From Oncomelania hupensis (lineage: Eukaryota; Mollusca; Gastropoda; Littorinimorpha; Pomatiopsidae), in NCBI GenBank assembly GCA_036898135.1, contig CM072525.1, forward strand, positions 24,071,992 through 24,135,991: a stretch of DNA of 64,000 nucleotides, read 5' to 3'. The notes under the pieces are model-generated. The model was given only the letters and a program-made list of their open reading frames with translations. It did no database searches and had not been told where the DNA came from. Positions 49,370-62,333 of this stretch are shown here, piece after piece (within the stretch, counting starts at the first letter, position 1; each line of letters starts with the position of its first letter). Both the position numbers and the translations under genes were made by a program.

Positions 49370-49911
49370 AGTCTAGAATAGAGTAATACATATGGAATGG
49401 TACAATGGTCTAGATTAGAGTAATGGCTATGGAATGGTAGAATGGTCTAGATAAGAGTAATGGCTATGGAATGATAGAATGGTCTAGATTAGAGTAATGG
49501 GTATGGAATGGTACAATGGTCTAGATTAGAGTAATGGCTATGGAATGGTAGAATGGTCTAGATTAGAGTAATGGCTATGGAATGGTAGAATGGTCTAGAT
49601 TAGAGTAATGGCTATGGAATGGTAGAATGGTCTAGATTAGAGTAATGGCTATGGAATGGTAGAATGGTCTAGATTAGAGTAATGGCTATGGAATGGTAGA
49701 ATGGTCTAGATTAGAGTAATGGCTATGGAATGGTAGAATGGTCTAGATAAGAGTAATGGCTATGGAATGGTAGAATGGTCTAGATTAGAGTAATGGCTAT
49801 GGAATGGTAGAATGGTCTAGATTAGAATAATGGGTATGGATTGGTAGAATGGTCTAAATTAGAGTAATGGCTATGGATTGGTAGAATGGTCTAAATTAGA
49901 GTAATGGCTAT
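49370..49911 (+). repeat. 37-bp minisatellite, left block
   Basis: About 14 units built on AGAGTAATGGCTATGGAATG followed by GTAGAATGGTCTAGATT, highly homogeneous in the middle and more variable at both edges. Confidence 0.9.
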
Positions 49912-52900
49912 TGTCACGTCACCCGAGCGGGTTCCGCGACGTCAGCACATACAACGAGTGTTTAGGATGAAAACTCAAACAAAATAAACTAACACAAATG
50001 CCAGAATAACAGTCACTCTCTTTTATTTAACAATTAAACACACATGCACAGGACAATGGGTAACTAAACCACCCTCCACCCCTATCAAGACCCCCGCCCC
50101 AGTATTAACTAACAATTACCTCCCTTTGTTCAACCCAAAACAGAACTAAACATCAACAGATTTTTTCACAAAATGCACAACAAAATATCAATCAGCAATC
50201 AGTTCAAAATACTATAAAATTTCAACTAAGAAATGGAGCTGCGAATCTTTAGTCTTCAAACTACTGTCCAAATTAAACTGCAGTACTGAAGCACTGTTCA
50301 AAACGTCTTTTGCACGTAGCTCAGTAGGAGCTAAACAGTTATTTTCACAATATGATAGATGAATTTTATTAACTAAATGAAGTATGTTTTTATGTGTGGT
50401 GCTGTGCAAGTCTGCGTGTGCGCGGGTGTGGTGCGTGGAGTTCCTGTAATAAATGGCGACGCCCACGATACTGAGGCAAGATGAGGCAGTAGTGGCGAAG
50501 TTAACTTCCACGCTGCCCAACTGTAGAGGCAAAGGTTACAGCACAGTTGCACGTCCGCGCAAAGAGGTGATGGTCTAGTGGAACACAACTACATCAGTAA
50601 AGGATTAAACAGCGTAATACAGATGATACAGATGATAACGTTGATACAGTTGATACAGATGATAAGCCCAAACCTGTAAGCAAATATACAGTCTTAACAG
50701 TCTGCCTACACAACACAAATACTACATAGCATAAAACGCCGTCCACCGTCCGCCATCTTGACCTGGTTATGCATAACAACAATGATAATAATACATGATG
50801 CTATGCATACGTTTCAATAATATAATGCAACTCTTGAAACTAATATTTAATCTCTTCATAAGCACAGACATTTATATAAATATACATAATCATTACGATC
50901 ACACTTCAATCACACAGTCCTCATTCCATCCTCATCTTCACCCCCACCATACTTTCAACTGATATACTACATCACGATTATCTCCCTTCAACCATCCTAT
51001 CTTATCGTACTATAATATAACCATGCTCTCCTCATATCCACCACTTCCTTCATCTCTCTCCAGCATAGTACGATTTCTCTCTCCCCATACATACACCCTC
51101 ACCCTGTCTCTCTCTCTCTAACATGCATTCTTCATCGTCCCCCCTTGACCACTTTTAACCACAACAGCAACGACATTCCTCATTCATGTAAATAATAAGA
51201 AAATCATATGAAAATCATACAAAATCAATAAATAATTATTCATCAAAATACATCCCTTTTCCCCTCATTCATCACCATTCATTCGCGTACGCAGTCTCGG
51301 AGCGCTTTGCCACTAAGAAACTGAATTACAGGGTTTTACTCACCGTCTTAGGCCTCGGCTTGTGACACACCTTTCCCCAACACAGATACAACACAACACA
51401 GGTGACACAGTGGTTAATCCTGAGAGTTAATTTCGTGTCTGGCTATTTGCTAGTTATTCTCACAACAATAACAATGATAAGGATAAGGACATCTCAATTC
51501 TTCAAAAGACCTTGAGCCTCGGTAGGTGTCCAATAGAGAACCACACAACCTTAGGAAGGAATTCTACATTTATCTTGTCACGACAGACTAGTTTTACCCT
51601 GCCTATTTACTATTTAGCCTTGTTTAGTCATTGTAACTTTAGAAAATTAGAGTATTACACAGCAGCTGATTACAGTACACGGAGGTACACACACAGCGAG
51701 CTTGACGCAGGCAGTTAGTGACGTCAGCACTGTGTGCCTTGAATCTGAAGTTTTTAACCAATGAGACGCAGGCAGAGCGGTTAGAGCCGGTTCTGACTGG
51801 GTCAAAACCTAGCATAGCTTAGGTCAGTGCTACGAAAGACACCGAAGTCTACACAGCTAGACTGAGAGCAGAGAAATATCTCTCTACTCATAGACCAGGA
51901 AACAGGACTTGTGAATTTTAGAATTCACTCAAGTTGCCACGAGGCCTGACTTTGTCAAACAGGTAAATGAACATACTTCTGTTTCATCGTGATATATTTA
52001 TATTATTGTTGAAATTATGTTTGTAGAATTTGCCATGCATAGATGTGAATTGTTAATCCGAATTGCGTGACCACGTGGCGAAACACGACCGGTTGCGCCG
52101 CCATGTTGTATACCTGACGGAACCACTGTTGTTGAACCTATATGTATGTTTGCAGACCAGTGGCTGTACCACTGAATGTTTATATTATTATTAATTCTGT
52201 ATGTGTGTAGTTAGCCACGATTTATATTTATGTATGTATAGGAAATTAGAGTTGAGATTCCAGTGGACCACGGACGTAGCAGAATGTTCGTCGCTTATGT
52301 ATAGAGATGTTGAGCTATCACTGAGGGCTACTTTGGCTTTCAGTGAGACGCTCTGCACAAACCGATTATTCAGGGTTGTGCAGAATTTCGTCTCTTATAT
52401 TACAGACGAGCAGGCGAGCTATCCCGTGCGCCCAACTCCACAGGAAGTTGGCTGTTTAGCCCCTACAGCACAAGACTGAGGGAGCAACCCTGAAAACACC
52501 CTGCAAGACCCCACAGCGTGGCAAGGGACCAAACTACACGACGACACAGCGTGTACCAGAAGCTACCTCATCAAAGGGCTTCAAACCACAAGCTAAGTGC
52601 CCAGGAATCAGTGCACTTAAACTGATAGAAAAAGGACCACAGTAGTCCACTCTTCAGAACTGTAGTAAAACGGACCACAGTAGTCCAATCTTCATGAAAT
52701 CTAGAAGCCAGTGCCCGATGAAGACATAACAGCTGCCTAGACTATCAGCGATCGAATTATTTGCAGTGACTCATGACTTTTTAAGGTAGATTCGTACTTC
52801 GAAAATCTTGTATAGAGTAGAAGAAATAAATGTGTGATTTTAACTGTTATCAAGTGGCTGGACTACATACAATTCATAGCCGTGTGAAAGCTAGTGTGAC

Positions 52901-53521
52901 CGTAATCTTTTACCATTTTTCTATCTATCTCTGTAACCCAGCCTTAACACAGACCGAGCTAAACAAATAAATTTATTAAAGTAATTCAGCGGGTGACTCA
53001 CTAGCGGTTCCCATCGAATAAAGCGTGAGGGTTACGCATCCATTGTGCAGAGCCCAGTAACAACCATAAACCCCACGTGACATATCTCATAAATGGCAAT
53101 TACAATCCTCCTCACTTTTGGACTCTGGGCATTCTTACCCCGACGAGGGCGTAAGACCTTGGGTGGCTCGAACCAACAATACACACCCTTCCAAGCACAA
53201 CACCTATTTTCTAATATGACACACAGTCACAGGGATACTGCCTGACCAGAGCCGACCTCACGCAAAAAGCACCAAAATCACTCTGCCTTACCAAATGCAC
53301 CCAGGCCACAAGCAAAACAGTCGAGTTCTCGTCAGTACCCCTCTTTCTTTATTCTGCATACCCCTATCTTCTACGATACGCACGGGACTTACGGCTACTG
53401 CATTCTTTCGTACGCAATAAAGAAAACGGTCAAGCTATCTATGTACACTACACAGTAGAGAAGTGCAACTTCGCACAAAATATAGCTCTCTCTGTTGATG
53501 CTGAAAAATCGTGTCGTCACA
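49912..53521 (-). mobile_element. LTR-like insertion in a minisatellite (outer element)
   Basis: Interrupts the 37-bp satellite with an exact GCTAT duplication (49907-49911 and 53522-53526). Ends are TGTCACGTCACCC and GTGTCGTCACA, i.e. TGT...ACA. Without the nested insertion it is about 2.1 kb. In minus orientation an AATAAA lies about 110 bp before the end at 49912, as in LTRs. No gag, pol or integrase is recognisable and no direct LTR pair was seen, so a solo LTR or non-coding derivative is the best reading. Confidence 0.6.
51576..53082 (+). mobile_element. Nested LTR-like insertion (inner element)
   Basis: 1,507 bp with ends TGTCACGACAG and CCACGTGACA (7-bp inverted termini TGTCACG/CGTGACA), flanked by TATCT at 51571-51575 and 53083-53087. 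AATAAA at 52825 and 53017; a strong donor-like CAG|GTAAATG at 51961. Its longest open stretch (52201-52479, 92 codons) has no recognised domain. Probably a solo LTR related to, and in opposite orientation to, the outer element. Confidence 0.6.
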
Positions 53522-53925
53522 GCTATGGAATGGTAGAATGGTCTAGATTAGAATAATGGGTATGGATTGGTAGAATGGTCTAGATTAGAGTAATGGGTAT
53601 GGATTGGTAGAATGGTCTAAATTAGAGTAATGGCTATGGATTGGTAGAATGGTCTAGATTAGAGTAATGGGTGTGGAATGGTAGAATGGTCTAGATTAAA
53701 GTAATGGTAGAATGGTCTAGATGAAAGTAATGGTAGAATGGTCTAGATTAAAGTGGTAGAATGGTCTAGATGAAAGTAATGGTAAAATGGTCTAAATTAG
53801 AGTAATGGGTGTGGAATGGTAGAATGGTCTAGATTAAAGTAATGGTAGAATGGTTTAGATTAGAGTAATGGGTGTGGAATGGTAGAATGGTCTAGATTAG
53901 AGTAATGGGTATGGAATGGAGTGGG
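53522..53925 (+). repeat. 37-bp minisatellite, right block
   Basis: Continuation of the same satellite after the insertion, with more variants, including shortened units lacking the GCTATGGAATG part. Confidence 0.9.
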
Positions 53926-54526
53926 TTGTGGATGATACGGAATGAAGGAAGGAAGGAAGGAAGGAAGGAAGGAAAGAAAGAGAAGGGGTTTGAAGAGTGA
54001 CAGGACAAGGGTTGGGGGCAAGAAGGCCGGTCTATCATGATTGTGGTCCTCTCTCCTTCACAAGCGGTGTCGGGTCACTTTGGCTCCCTCCCCCATCACA
54101 GCGGACGCAGGGTGCTACCGTCATTAGCGCAACAGGTCCAGGTGACATTTTTGACAGGGAATCCATCTTTACCCAAGGCTCTGTGTGTTTCCATGGCAGC
54201 CGTTTTCAGAGATGGGTGGGTAGGGTAGTGGGGTGGGGTAGGGTGGGGGTGGGGTATGGCAAAATACTCAAGTTCAGAGGGTTTAAACAATTTTTATTAG
54301 TGTACTATATTGTAGAAGATATTTACAATGATTGTAAATATTTCACAAGATGGCATTATCAGTCATGTTAGAAATACGTTTGTTTAAGACATTAGCGTTT
54401 AGACTTGACTTTCTTAGCTTCCCATAATGCTACAGGACACCTTTCAAGTCCATGCGATGGAATAGCGCAGACTTTGGGTCTTTAGATATGGCGTTGGACA
54501 AAACGACAGAAGGACATTAGATTCGT

Positions 54527-54728
54527 TGTTTTTTGTTTGTAGATTATAGTCACACGACACTTTCGCATATAGGTGACTACTGGACCGATTTATACTGACA
54601 CCAGCGGGCCAGTTGTTGGTAAAGGGGAAAATAATATGATCACACGTTGACCAATCCGGGATTCGAACCAGCGACCTTTCGGTTACTAGCAAGACGCTCT
54701 TACCAACTGATCTACCCGGCCCCACTTA
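54527..54728 (-). mobile_element. tRNA-Thr-like SINE (family C), second copy
   Basis: Reverse complement of the 27455-27653 element with about two substitutions (one in box A, GATC for GCTC) plus a tail-length difference. Flanked by AGATTCGT at 54519-54526 and 54729-54736, an intact target duplication. Confidence 0.85.
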
Positions 54729-55059
54729 AGATTCGTCCTGATTCCGGACTATTTTAAAGTATTTCCCAAAGGTGAAAACAGAAGATAAACAAAAAAAATA
54801 CAGAGAATGTATAAAAAAAATATTTATGTACGCATGCAGGCTAAATATGTATATATCTATGTATGTATACATATGAATTTATTTTATTTTTTCACTGTTT
54901 TGTGTAATGTAACGACTATTCACTCTGTGATATCAGACAAATACAAAGACATAATATTAAATCAAAGAAGGAGAATAAGTGTGACCCTCAAATGAGGACT
55001 ATGGCTGTTGAAATGCCACCAATGCATATCTGTAATACAAAGCCGGGACAATAACAACA

Positions 55060-55770
55060 ATGATTTGATTTGATTTATTATTGCTTTAGGTCCAGCGGAC
55101 TCTTCCGAGCCAAATCAGGACCGGACAACCCCCGATCCGCATAAAAGATCTGTTGAAACAACCCCAGTGGGAAAATTGAATGCCCTCCACCGGCCAGTCA
55201 CTTTACAATAAAGACATCCCACGCGAGGGACGGCTGAGGGTTGACCTCAACTACGCGAACTCCCCGATTACAAAAACAAAATAGAATACAAACATCATTA
55301 TAAATCATCAACAAAAAAACATACATATAAAATGCCTATAGTGCTAAATAGTACATTCATAGGAAGCCCTAGTGACCACCCGGCAGAAAGCGTCCAACAC
55401 TCCCAAGCTGATCCAACAGACCCCATACACAAACAAGGAGTCTTGTCCAGGAAGAGTTTTCAAGAAAAAAGGTAGGTCATTGATCTAGCGAAGAAGAAGA
55501 TAGTATAGCAGAGTGGTAGGACAGATCGGGAATGGGAAAGAGCAAATGAGGAAGACAGTGACAGTGGGAATTTAAAGCACTAAATTTCCAGAAAGTGGGG
55601 ATACTATTTATACTGAAACCCCCGGCACTCCAACGGGGGGAACTGTTGCCGCAGTTAATTTGTCATGCCTACAAAGGCAAGACAGGTTTTCAACTGGGGC
55701 TTTCACTGTACCCTTTATAGGTTAGAACAATCTACAGTGGCAAGATTGCTCATGACCCCAAGGGGTAATA
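55060..55770 (-). mobile_element. Family X repeat, near full length
   Basis: Minus-strand copy from a (TGATT)n tail at 55062 to CATGACCCCAAGGGG at 55751-55765, close in sequence to the 16147 copy (shares the CTCAACTACGCGAAC variant). Confidence 0.75.
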
Positions 55771-55802
55771 ACAACAAAAACACCAACAGATTGCTATAGG
55801 AT

Positions 55803-55803
55803 A

Positions 55804-55862
<59 letters not shown>

Positions 55863-55925
55863 GAAGAAGAAGAAGAAGAAGAAGAAGAAGAAGAAGAAGA
55901 AGAAGAAGAAGAAGAAGAAGAAGAA
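55803..55925 (+). repeat. (GAT)n/(GAA)n compound tract
   Basis: About 58 bp GAT then about 65 bp GAA. Confidence 0.95.
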
Positions 55926-56019
55926 TTCTAAAATAGGAAAGAAGGCTACGACAGAACAGAAGTAAGAAGTTTTTAAAAATACACAAAAAGGCTGGAAGAA
56001 GAGGAAGGGGAGCAGAAAA

Positions 56020-56614
56020 TGAGAAAGATGAGTATAAGGAGGAGGGGGAGGAAGAAGATGAGGAGGAGGAGGAAGAGGAAGAGGACGGCACACAAGACGG
56101 GGAGGAGAAAGCGTGAAATGTTTGCTCGTCAAGATGGTAATCACACAGAGAGCAAGGGAGCTAATTTGCCCTTCATCCTTAGATTCGCTGCAGTTATCGT
56201 TCTTATCGCTCTCTTGAAAACACAAGTTATCGCTACAATCCCCTTCTCTTGCTTCCACACCCTCCCCTAACCCACCTCCCACTCTCTCTCCTTTCTCACT
56301 TGCTTCATCATCTTTTTTCCTCCCCTTGGGCTGAATAAGCTCCTTGCACAGTTGTGGCAACGCGGCTTTCCTTGAAAACGGACGCACATACCCGAAACGA
56401 TGGTCTCAAATACCGTTCCTGCGTTCAACTAGATCAGTAGGCCTACTTATTTATTTGTTGAACGTTGGAGTCGTGGAATTGTTCAAACCTTGTATAGTTC
56501 GAGCAAGGCAATGTAACAGTTTACAGCCGTCCAGCCTAAATATAGACATTCTCCACCGTACCATTCAAATACTCGAAGTTTTCCGATAGACGGACTTAGT
56601 TCTCTTTCTTTCTT

Positions 56615-56648
<34 letters not shown>

Positions 56649-57253
56649 ATCGGAATCCACGCATATTTCTGTGCGCACTCACTGCACATACACGTCACGT
56701 GACCTTTTTTCTTTTTCTTTTTTTTTTTGGCACCCGAGCTTCTGGTTGGTTGCTGAATGATAATATTCTCGTGCTGCACGTGCTTGTGTTCAAACTGAAA
56801 TTCTGACCTACGAAACTGCTATAAGTCTACACCTATTCCTTGGTGGAGTATTGTCCGCTGTCCGTAGTCTTCAATTTCGTATACGTGGTAAGCCTGTGCA
56901 GCTCGCCTAGAAATGAATCAAGGGAAAGAATTCTAGTCACGTCACAGTTAGTTTTTGCTGTTATGTTACTTTGTGAAGAAGCGTGTCATATTTTTGCCAT
57001 TCCAAATTTTTATCTTACCGGAAGTGTCACAATAGATTCTGCTTGCATTCTTTCTTGCCTATTCCGAGTGTTTTCGTCTGCTAAACTGATTCTTTCCCCC
57101 TTTCTTTCTTTCTGTATTTCTTTCTTGCGTTTTTTTTCCTTTTCCTTTCCATTATCTTCAGAAACTAGATCTGCACAATGATAATTACGATAAAGAAAGA
57201 CGATTGTGACAAAGATGGTGATGACGATGACAACGACGATGATGATGATGCAA

Positions 57254-57285
<32 letters not shown>

Positions 57286-57298
57286 ATCTATTTATTTA
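56020..57298. other. No gene recognised
   Basis: Purine-rich then CT-rich sequence with (TC)n at 56610-56647; short ORFs only. Confidence 0.45.
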
Positions 57299-57604
57299 TC
57301 TATCCTATCCCGTAACTCGGAGGTCGTAGGGGCACCACAGATGATCGTTTAGCCAGCGCACTCCATTTTTCCCTGTCCTCATCAACCCTCATGGCCTCGA
57401 TCAGTGTCAAACCAGTCCATTTTCGAATGTTGTCCTCCCACCTCTTTTTCGGTCTCCCTCTTCTTCTATCTCCTTGCACCGTACCTTGCAGGATGGTCTT
57501 AGCAAGGCCTGATGATCTGGTGACGTGGCCGCACCATCGAAGTTTCCGTATTTTCACCACTTTGAGCAGGTCATCATGTTGTCCAATGGCTTCATGTGAT
57601 GGTC
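57299..57604 (-). mobile_element. 5'-truncated LINE end (same family)
   Basis: Minus strand copy of the RT C-terminal module (KLRWCGHVTRSSGLAK, RRRGRPKKRW), starting at a CTATCC tail and ending where (AAT)n begins. Confidence 0.75.
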
Positions 57605-57731
<127 letters not shown>

Positions 57732-58423
57732 TCAGGTCTGCCTTTGCAATAGTAATGACAAAGTTTGCAAAGCTGTAAGTGCGGGTTCTGCAGCTGCCGA
57801 TGACGATAATGACAAGGAAGAGAACAGCTTTAAGAATGCGGAAGCTAAAGCGACACACTTTATACCTGAGGGAAAACAATAACAACAACAATGACAACAA
57901 CAATGAAACAAAAAACAATCCATTATGGTCAAAGAAATACGTCACCTACAGACTATACTTATGCAGCAACAACAACGTTATTTTCTATTCGCACTTGGTG
58001 ACCAAATAAACGCGTTGTCAGTTTGCTGTGTTAGACGTTGCTGTTTAGCTGTAGATGTTGCCATTTAGTTGTAGTTGTTGCTAGTGTGTTAGAGGTAGAT
58101 GTGGTAGTAAAGATGTTATTGTTTGAGTAAGCTTATACACTGTTATTCGGGGAAGTCAAAACATGTGAGCAATCGTCTCGCGTTAGAATACACGCAGTCA
58201 GCCGCGCTTCCGGCAATTTACACCTCGTTCAAGGAGTGACGGAAAAATCTCCCTCCGCGTCTAAAGATTCCACTGCGTTTCTTGAGGTTTTTGGTCGCCG
58301 TATGCTTTTGTCTCGATCTTCGTTGCTTTCCGTCGTCGTCTGTACCATCTTATTAGATTCGTCGTTCTCACTCCTTTGTCTTTCTTCCTGTTTTAATATC
58401 CTTCATCCTCATCCTCATCATCA

Positions 58424-58513
58424 TCTTCTTCTTCTTCTTCTTCTTCTTCTTCTTCTTCTTCTTCTTCTTCTTCTTCTTCTTCTTCTTCTTCTTCTTCTTC
58501 TTCTTCTTCTTCA
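58424..58513 (+). repeat. (TTC)n tract
   Basis: About 90 bp of pure TTC. Confidence 0.95.
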
Positions 58514-59517
58514 TCCTCCTTAATCTTCTTCCAAAAGAATGCATGTATAATATAATTGTAATAATATTATAAATTATAATTTTATTATCATAGGTATAGG
58601 TAATGTTATTTCTGTAAAACCTGATAATAGAGTTTAAAGTACGCCTAAGGCCATTTTTTTCAAACTTTTCCACTATAGATGCCACGAACATAGACAAGTG
58701 TATTAATCCACATTATTAAGGTGAAAGCTTTCAAATAAGCATGTAGACAGTTTAAAAAGACATTCGGTTCCTCGATAACGTCGCCTTGCGAGTCTAGCAA
58801 AGGGCTCCTTAATACGGTTATTACGCATCATTCAATTACCACAGGCACAAAATAGTCCCGCTCGGTTAACTACAACAACGCCTTAAAAGCATATTCGTCA
58901 GGCACCGCTGCGTTAATCTGTTGAGCACCTGTGCCTCTATCCTAAAGGAGATAAGCCTTTCAAAACTATAGCAGACAATCGACATTTGGAACGCTCATAC
59001 ACGATGTTTAGGTTCAATTTTAGGAAATACTGGACAAACAAACTATTAAACATATAACTTTATAAGCCAATAGTTATCTGGTAGAGTGAATTAGACTTTT
59101 TTTTCCCCCTTCCTCATTTTGCTCTCAACCACAGACGCACTTTAAATTCGGTTTCTTTGCTACAGTCACTGCCTTTATGTTCGGGTATGTCTGTCTGTCT
59201 GTCTGTGTCTCTCTGTCTCTGTCTCTGTCTCTGTCTCTGTCTCTCTCTGTCTTTCTCTCTCTCTAACTTTCCATCACTTTTCCCACCCCATCGGGCTTTT
59301 CCTTCCATTCCCAAATTTAGGTAAACTGAAAGTTAGCAGAGAGATTTTCATCGCAAAACGTGACAGAGTGTATGTACACTGTTAGCGCTACAACCATCTG
59401 GTTTAGTTATTGGGGGAATTTCCTGCATCGTTTCCATCTTCTCAATATTACTTTTGGCGTCGCGTCGCCGAGCAAGCGTGGAATGCACAATTTTGTGAAT
59501 GGAAGCTCGCGTATAGA

Positions 59518-59518
<1 letters not shown>

Positions 59519-59605
<87 letters not shown>

Positions 59606-59608
59606 CCA
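59519..59608 (+). repeat. (TC)n tract
   Basis: About 88 bp of TC with one CCC interruption; a shorter TCTG/TC tract is at 59187-59265. Confidence 0.95.
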
Positions 59609-60064
59609 ACTCCATTCATGCATTATCAGTCTGAAGTTGGTTTCGTTGTTGGCATCGTCATATGTGCCAAAGTTTTCTGTTGGATAGTAGTGGAAAGGTC
59701 GAAGTGTGTCTGTTTTAGAGGCCTCCTAAATGTTTTACCGCAGCACCAAAACCAAATCCTATGTATTTTGAAGTCATTGGGTAATAAAGTGTCCTGAGTC
59801 TTGAAGAATTTAGCTTTTGTGTAGAACATGTCAATATGTCAATAGAACACCTAGCTCCTTGTCCGACCATAATTACAGACTGTTGTTATAAACAAGCGTA
59901 AAAATCTTGTCCATCCTGCTTAGAATTGTGAAGTTGTTTTATTCACCTTCAATGGCGCGATCCTGTGGTGGGCCTCATTGTCATCCCCCTATCTGGAAAA
60001 AAATTGTTTTAAACTATCGTTGTGTAATAAAATACCATTCTCTTTTTCCTCCCATTCACCCCAG

Positions 60065-60066
60065 AG

Positions 60067-60137
<71 letters not shown>

Positions 60138-60165
60138 TTATTTAATTTATTTAGTTATTTAATTT
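60065..60165 (+). repeat. (TTTA)n tract
   Basis: About 75 bp pure ATTT then AT-rich variants; a similar tract lies at 30650-30735. Confidence 0.9.
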
Positions 60166-60377
60166 ATTAAAGAACAGGACAGATGATGTTAAAACGTGAA
60201 ATTAGACGCTGGACATGTTACACACCTCTTGATGACAGCAACAGACAAACTGAAGTGGCGAAAACTCTCTGCGACAGCCTCCCTCGGTCTCCCCAACGAC
60301 CTGACAGTCTGAGGGATTATATTTTTTTATATTATTTATTTATTTATTCGTCCATAAACGTATAGAAACTATTCTTC

Positions 60378-60419
<42 letters not shown>

Positions 60420-60429
60420 TTTTAAATCT

Positions 60430-61045
60430 AGCTATTCCCCTATTACTTCCAAGCACCACTCCGGGTCCATATGGCTTCCAGTGTCTCATAGAATTATCTA
60501 CAAAATCGCTATTTTCTGTAACAAGTGCGTCCATGGCTTAGCCCCTTCCTACCTCACCCAGAACATTCAATTCTATAAGACTTCTAGAAATCTTCGTTCT
60601 TCCTCTGACAGCCCCATGCTTCACCTACCCCGCTACAAACTCTACTCTGCTGGCCGTCGTTCTTTCTCAGTTCTTGGCCCTTCAGCTTGGAACTCTCTTC
60701 CCCTCTCTCTTCGCAGCTCTCCAAACATAGCTACTTTCAAATCCAACTTGAAAACTCATCTCTTCCTTAAATGTTTCTGATCTTGCCTCCCATCATCATC
60801 GACGTCATTCCTCCATTTGTTTTGTTGTGTTTTTTGTTTTGATTCAGACCACCGCCACCACCCACCCCATCACCCCTTCTTAGCTCTCCCCTCCTCCCCC
60901 CTTTCTTCGTCTCTTATTCGTTAGAAAATGTCTGATTTTATTTTGTATGAAGCCGGGTGTTTAGAATGAATGTGTGAGTACTGCGCTTTGAACTGATACT
61001 GTTCATTGGGAAAAGGCGCTATATAAATATAATAATAATAATTAT
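60430..61045 (+). mobile_element. CR1/L2-like LINE 3' end
   Basis: Open frame to 60780 encodes the C-terminus typical of CR1/L2 reverse transcriptases: WLPVSHRIIYKIA, a GLAPSYLTQ block, RSFSVLGPSAWNSLPLSLR and TFKSNLKTHLF. The 3' non-coding part ends GCGCTTTGAACTG...AAGGCGCTATATAAAT and (AAT)n. The 5' part is absent. Confidence 0.75.
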
Positions 61046-61054
61046 TTATTATCA

Positions 61055-61146
61055 TATAGCGTAGATGAGACTAGACGAGGGCTTCTTCATCCCTCTGTTA
61101 AGTTGAGAGAGGGAGATGGCACGGTGTAATCTCATCCACGCTGTAG
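61055..61146. mobile_element. Miniature foldback element, about 92 bp
   Basis: Arms ATAGCGTAGATGAGACTAG and TAATCTCATCCACGCTGTA, abutting the (AAT)n tail of the CR1/L2-like LINE. Confidence 0.5.
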
Positions 61147-62091
61147 GCTACTACTGGCTATCAGAATTTCCTCCCATATCTTAAAAGGCCCCAATTCGAA
61201 GGTTTTGTTTACTTTGGACGACAACGAGGTTACCATAAAACTCGCATTGTTTTTACATTAAACAATGATACAGTGGGCTTTCCTTACTCAAACCAACCGC
61301 TAAAGTTTGAATTTTTCATTTCGGTTTTGACAGTAAGTGATTTCCCCTGTTTTTAACGGTACATCGATACCATTGCCGTGTGAACTGATACCTTATTACT
61401 GAGTGAAACACGCGGCTTAAAGAATGCGTCTTTGATGTCTAAAGTAGGGTAAGGTAGGGCCTATTTTATCAACCTAAAACAAACAAACTTTACGAGCAAT
61501 GTTTGTTGTTTTTTTTACAGGGTTCTTTCTCTTACCTGCCTTGGTAGCTGCTATATTTGGCTCCAGAATGTTTGCTGGTTAGCCAATAACTGTTGCTATT
61601 AATAGAAAACAAAAACCACGGAATTTATTCATTAAATAAAACAACAACTATACTTTCGAAAGGGTTATTTCGGTTTGTAAGATTCTTTTTCAAGTAGGGC
61701 AACCCTCACTGTGAATGTTACAAGGATCTGTCGAAAGGGGGGGGGGGGGTCAAAGTGGGTCCCTTTTATATAAGTTTTTTTTTCGATTTTATATTTTGCC
61801 GGGATATCATCCCCAGTCCACACCCCACCCCACTACTCCACCTCCATACCCCTTACCCCTAAAAAGAAATAGACCACAGGAGCGAAGTGTTGTTAAAGGT
61901 TGTGTGACATTTAGCTGCGAATTAATGTGACCTGCGTGTGATTTATTTTATGCTGTCTTGTTACTCCGAGGAAGCATTTTTATGTTGTCGGTTGTTGTTT
62001 TTAAATAAAGGGGACGTTTTTGAATGGTAATTGTTTTTTCCTGTTCTTCTGCTCTTATTGTTTGACTCGGTTAGTTTTTTTCAAATCCTTT

Positions 62092-62093
<2 letters not shown>
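61147..62093. other. No gene recognised
   Basis: Unique-looking sequence with a poly-G run at 61738-61750; no coding signature. Confidence 0.45.
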
Positions 62094-62137
<44 letters not shown>

Positions 62138-62286
62138 GGTGTGTGTAGGTGTGTGTGTGGGGGTGGGGTGCGTGTGTGTGTGTATGCGTGTGTGTGTATG
62201 TGTGTGTGAGAGTGTGTGAGTGTGTGTGTGCGTTTGTGTGTTTGTGTGTGTGCGTGTTTATGCGTGTGTTTGTGTGTGTGTGTGTA
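62094..62286 (+). repeat. (GT)n-rich tract
   Basis: Imperfect GT over about 190 bp; other GT/CA tracts are at 1456, 9873, 20703, 26694, 31980, 40286, 44225 and 46430. Confidence 0.9.
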
Positions 62287-62333
62287 GAGTGTTAACTGGC
62301 TTCCACTTATAGTCCCCGACACATTAAGCGTAT

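Larger units (their letters stand above)
57732..60064. other. No gene recognised
   Basis: Contains the (TTC)n and (TC)n tracts; the rest looks unique with short ORFs and no known domain. Confidence 0.45.

Noticed and set aside
49370..53925. CRISPR-like array because of regular repeats
   Set aside because: Units are contiguous with no unique spacers, and the context is an animal genome.
55794..56387. A 197-codon minus-strand frame
   Set aside because: Its length comes from (GAA)n and (GAT)n translated as poly-Phe and poly-Ile; the rest has no recognised domain.
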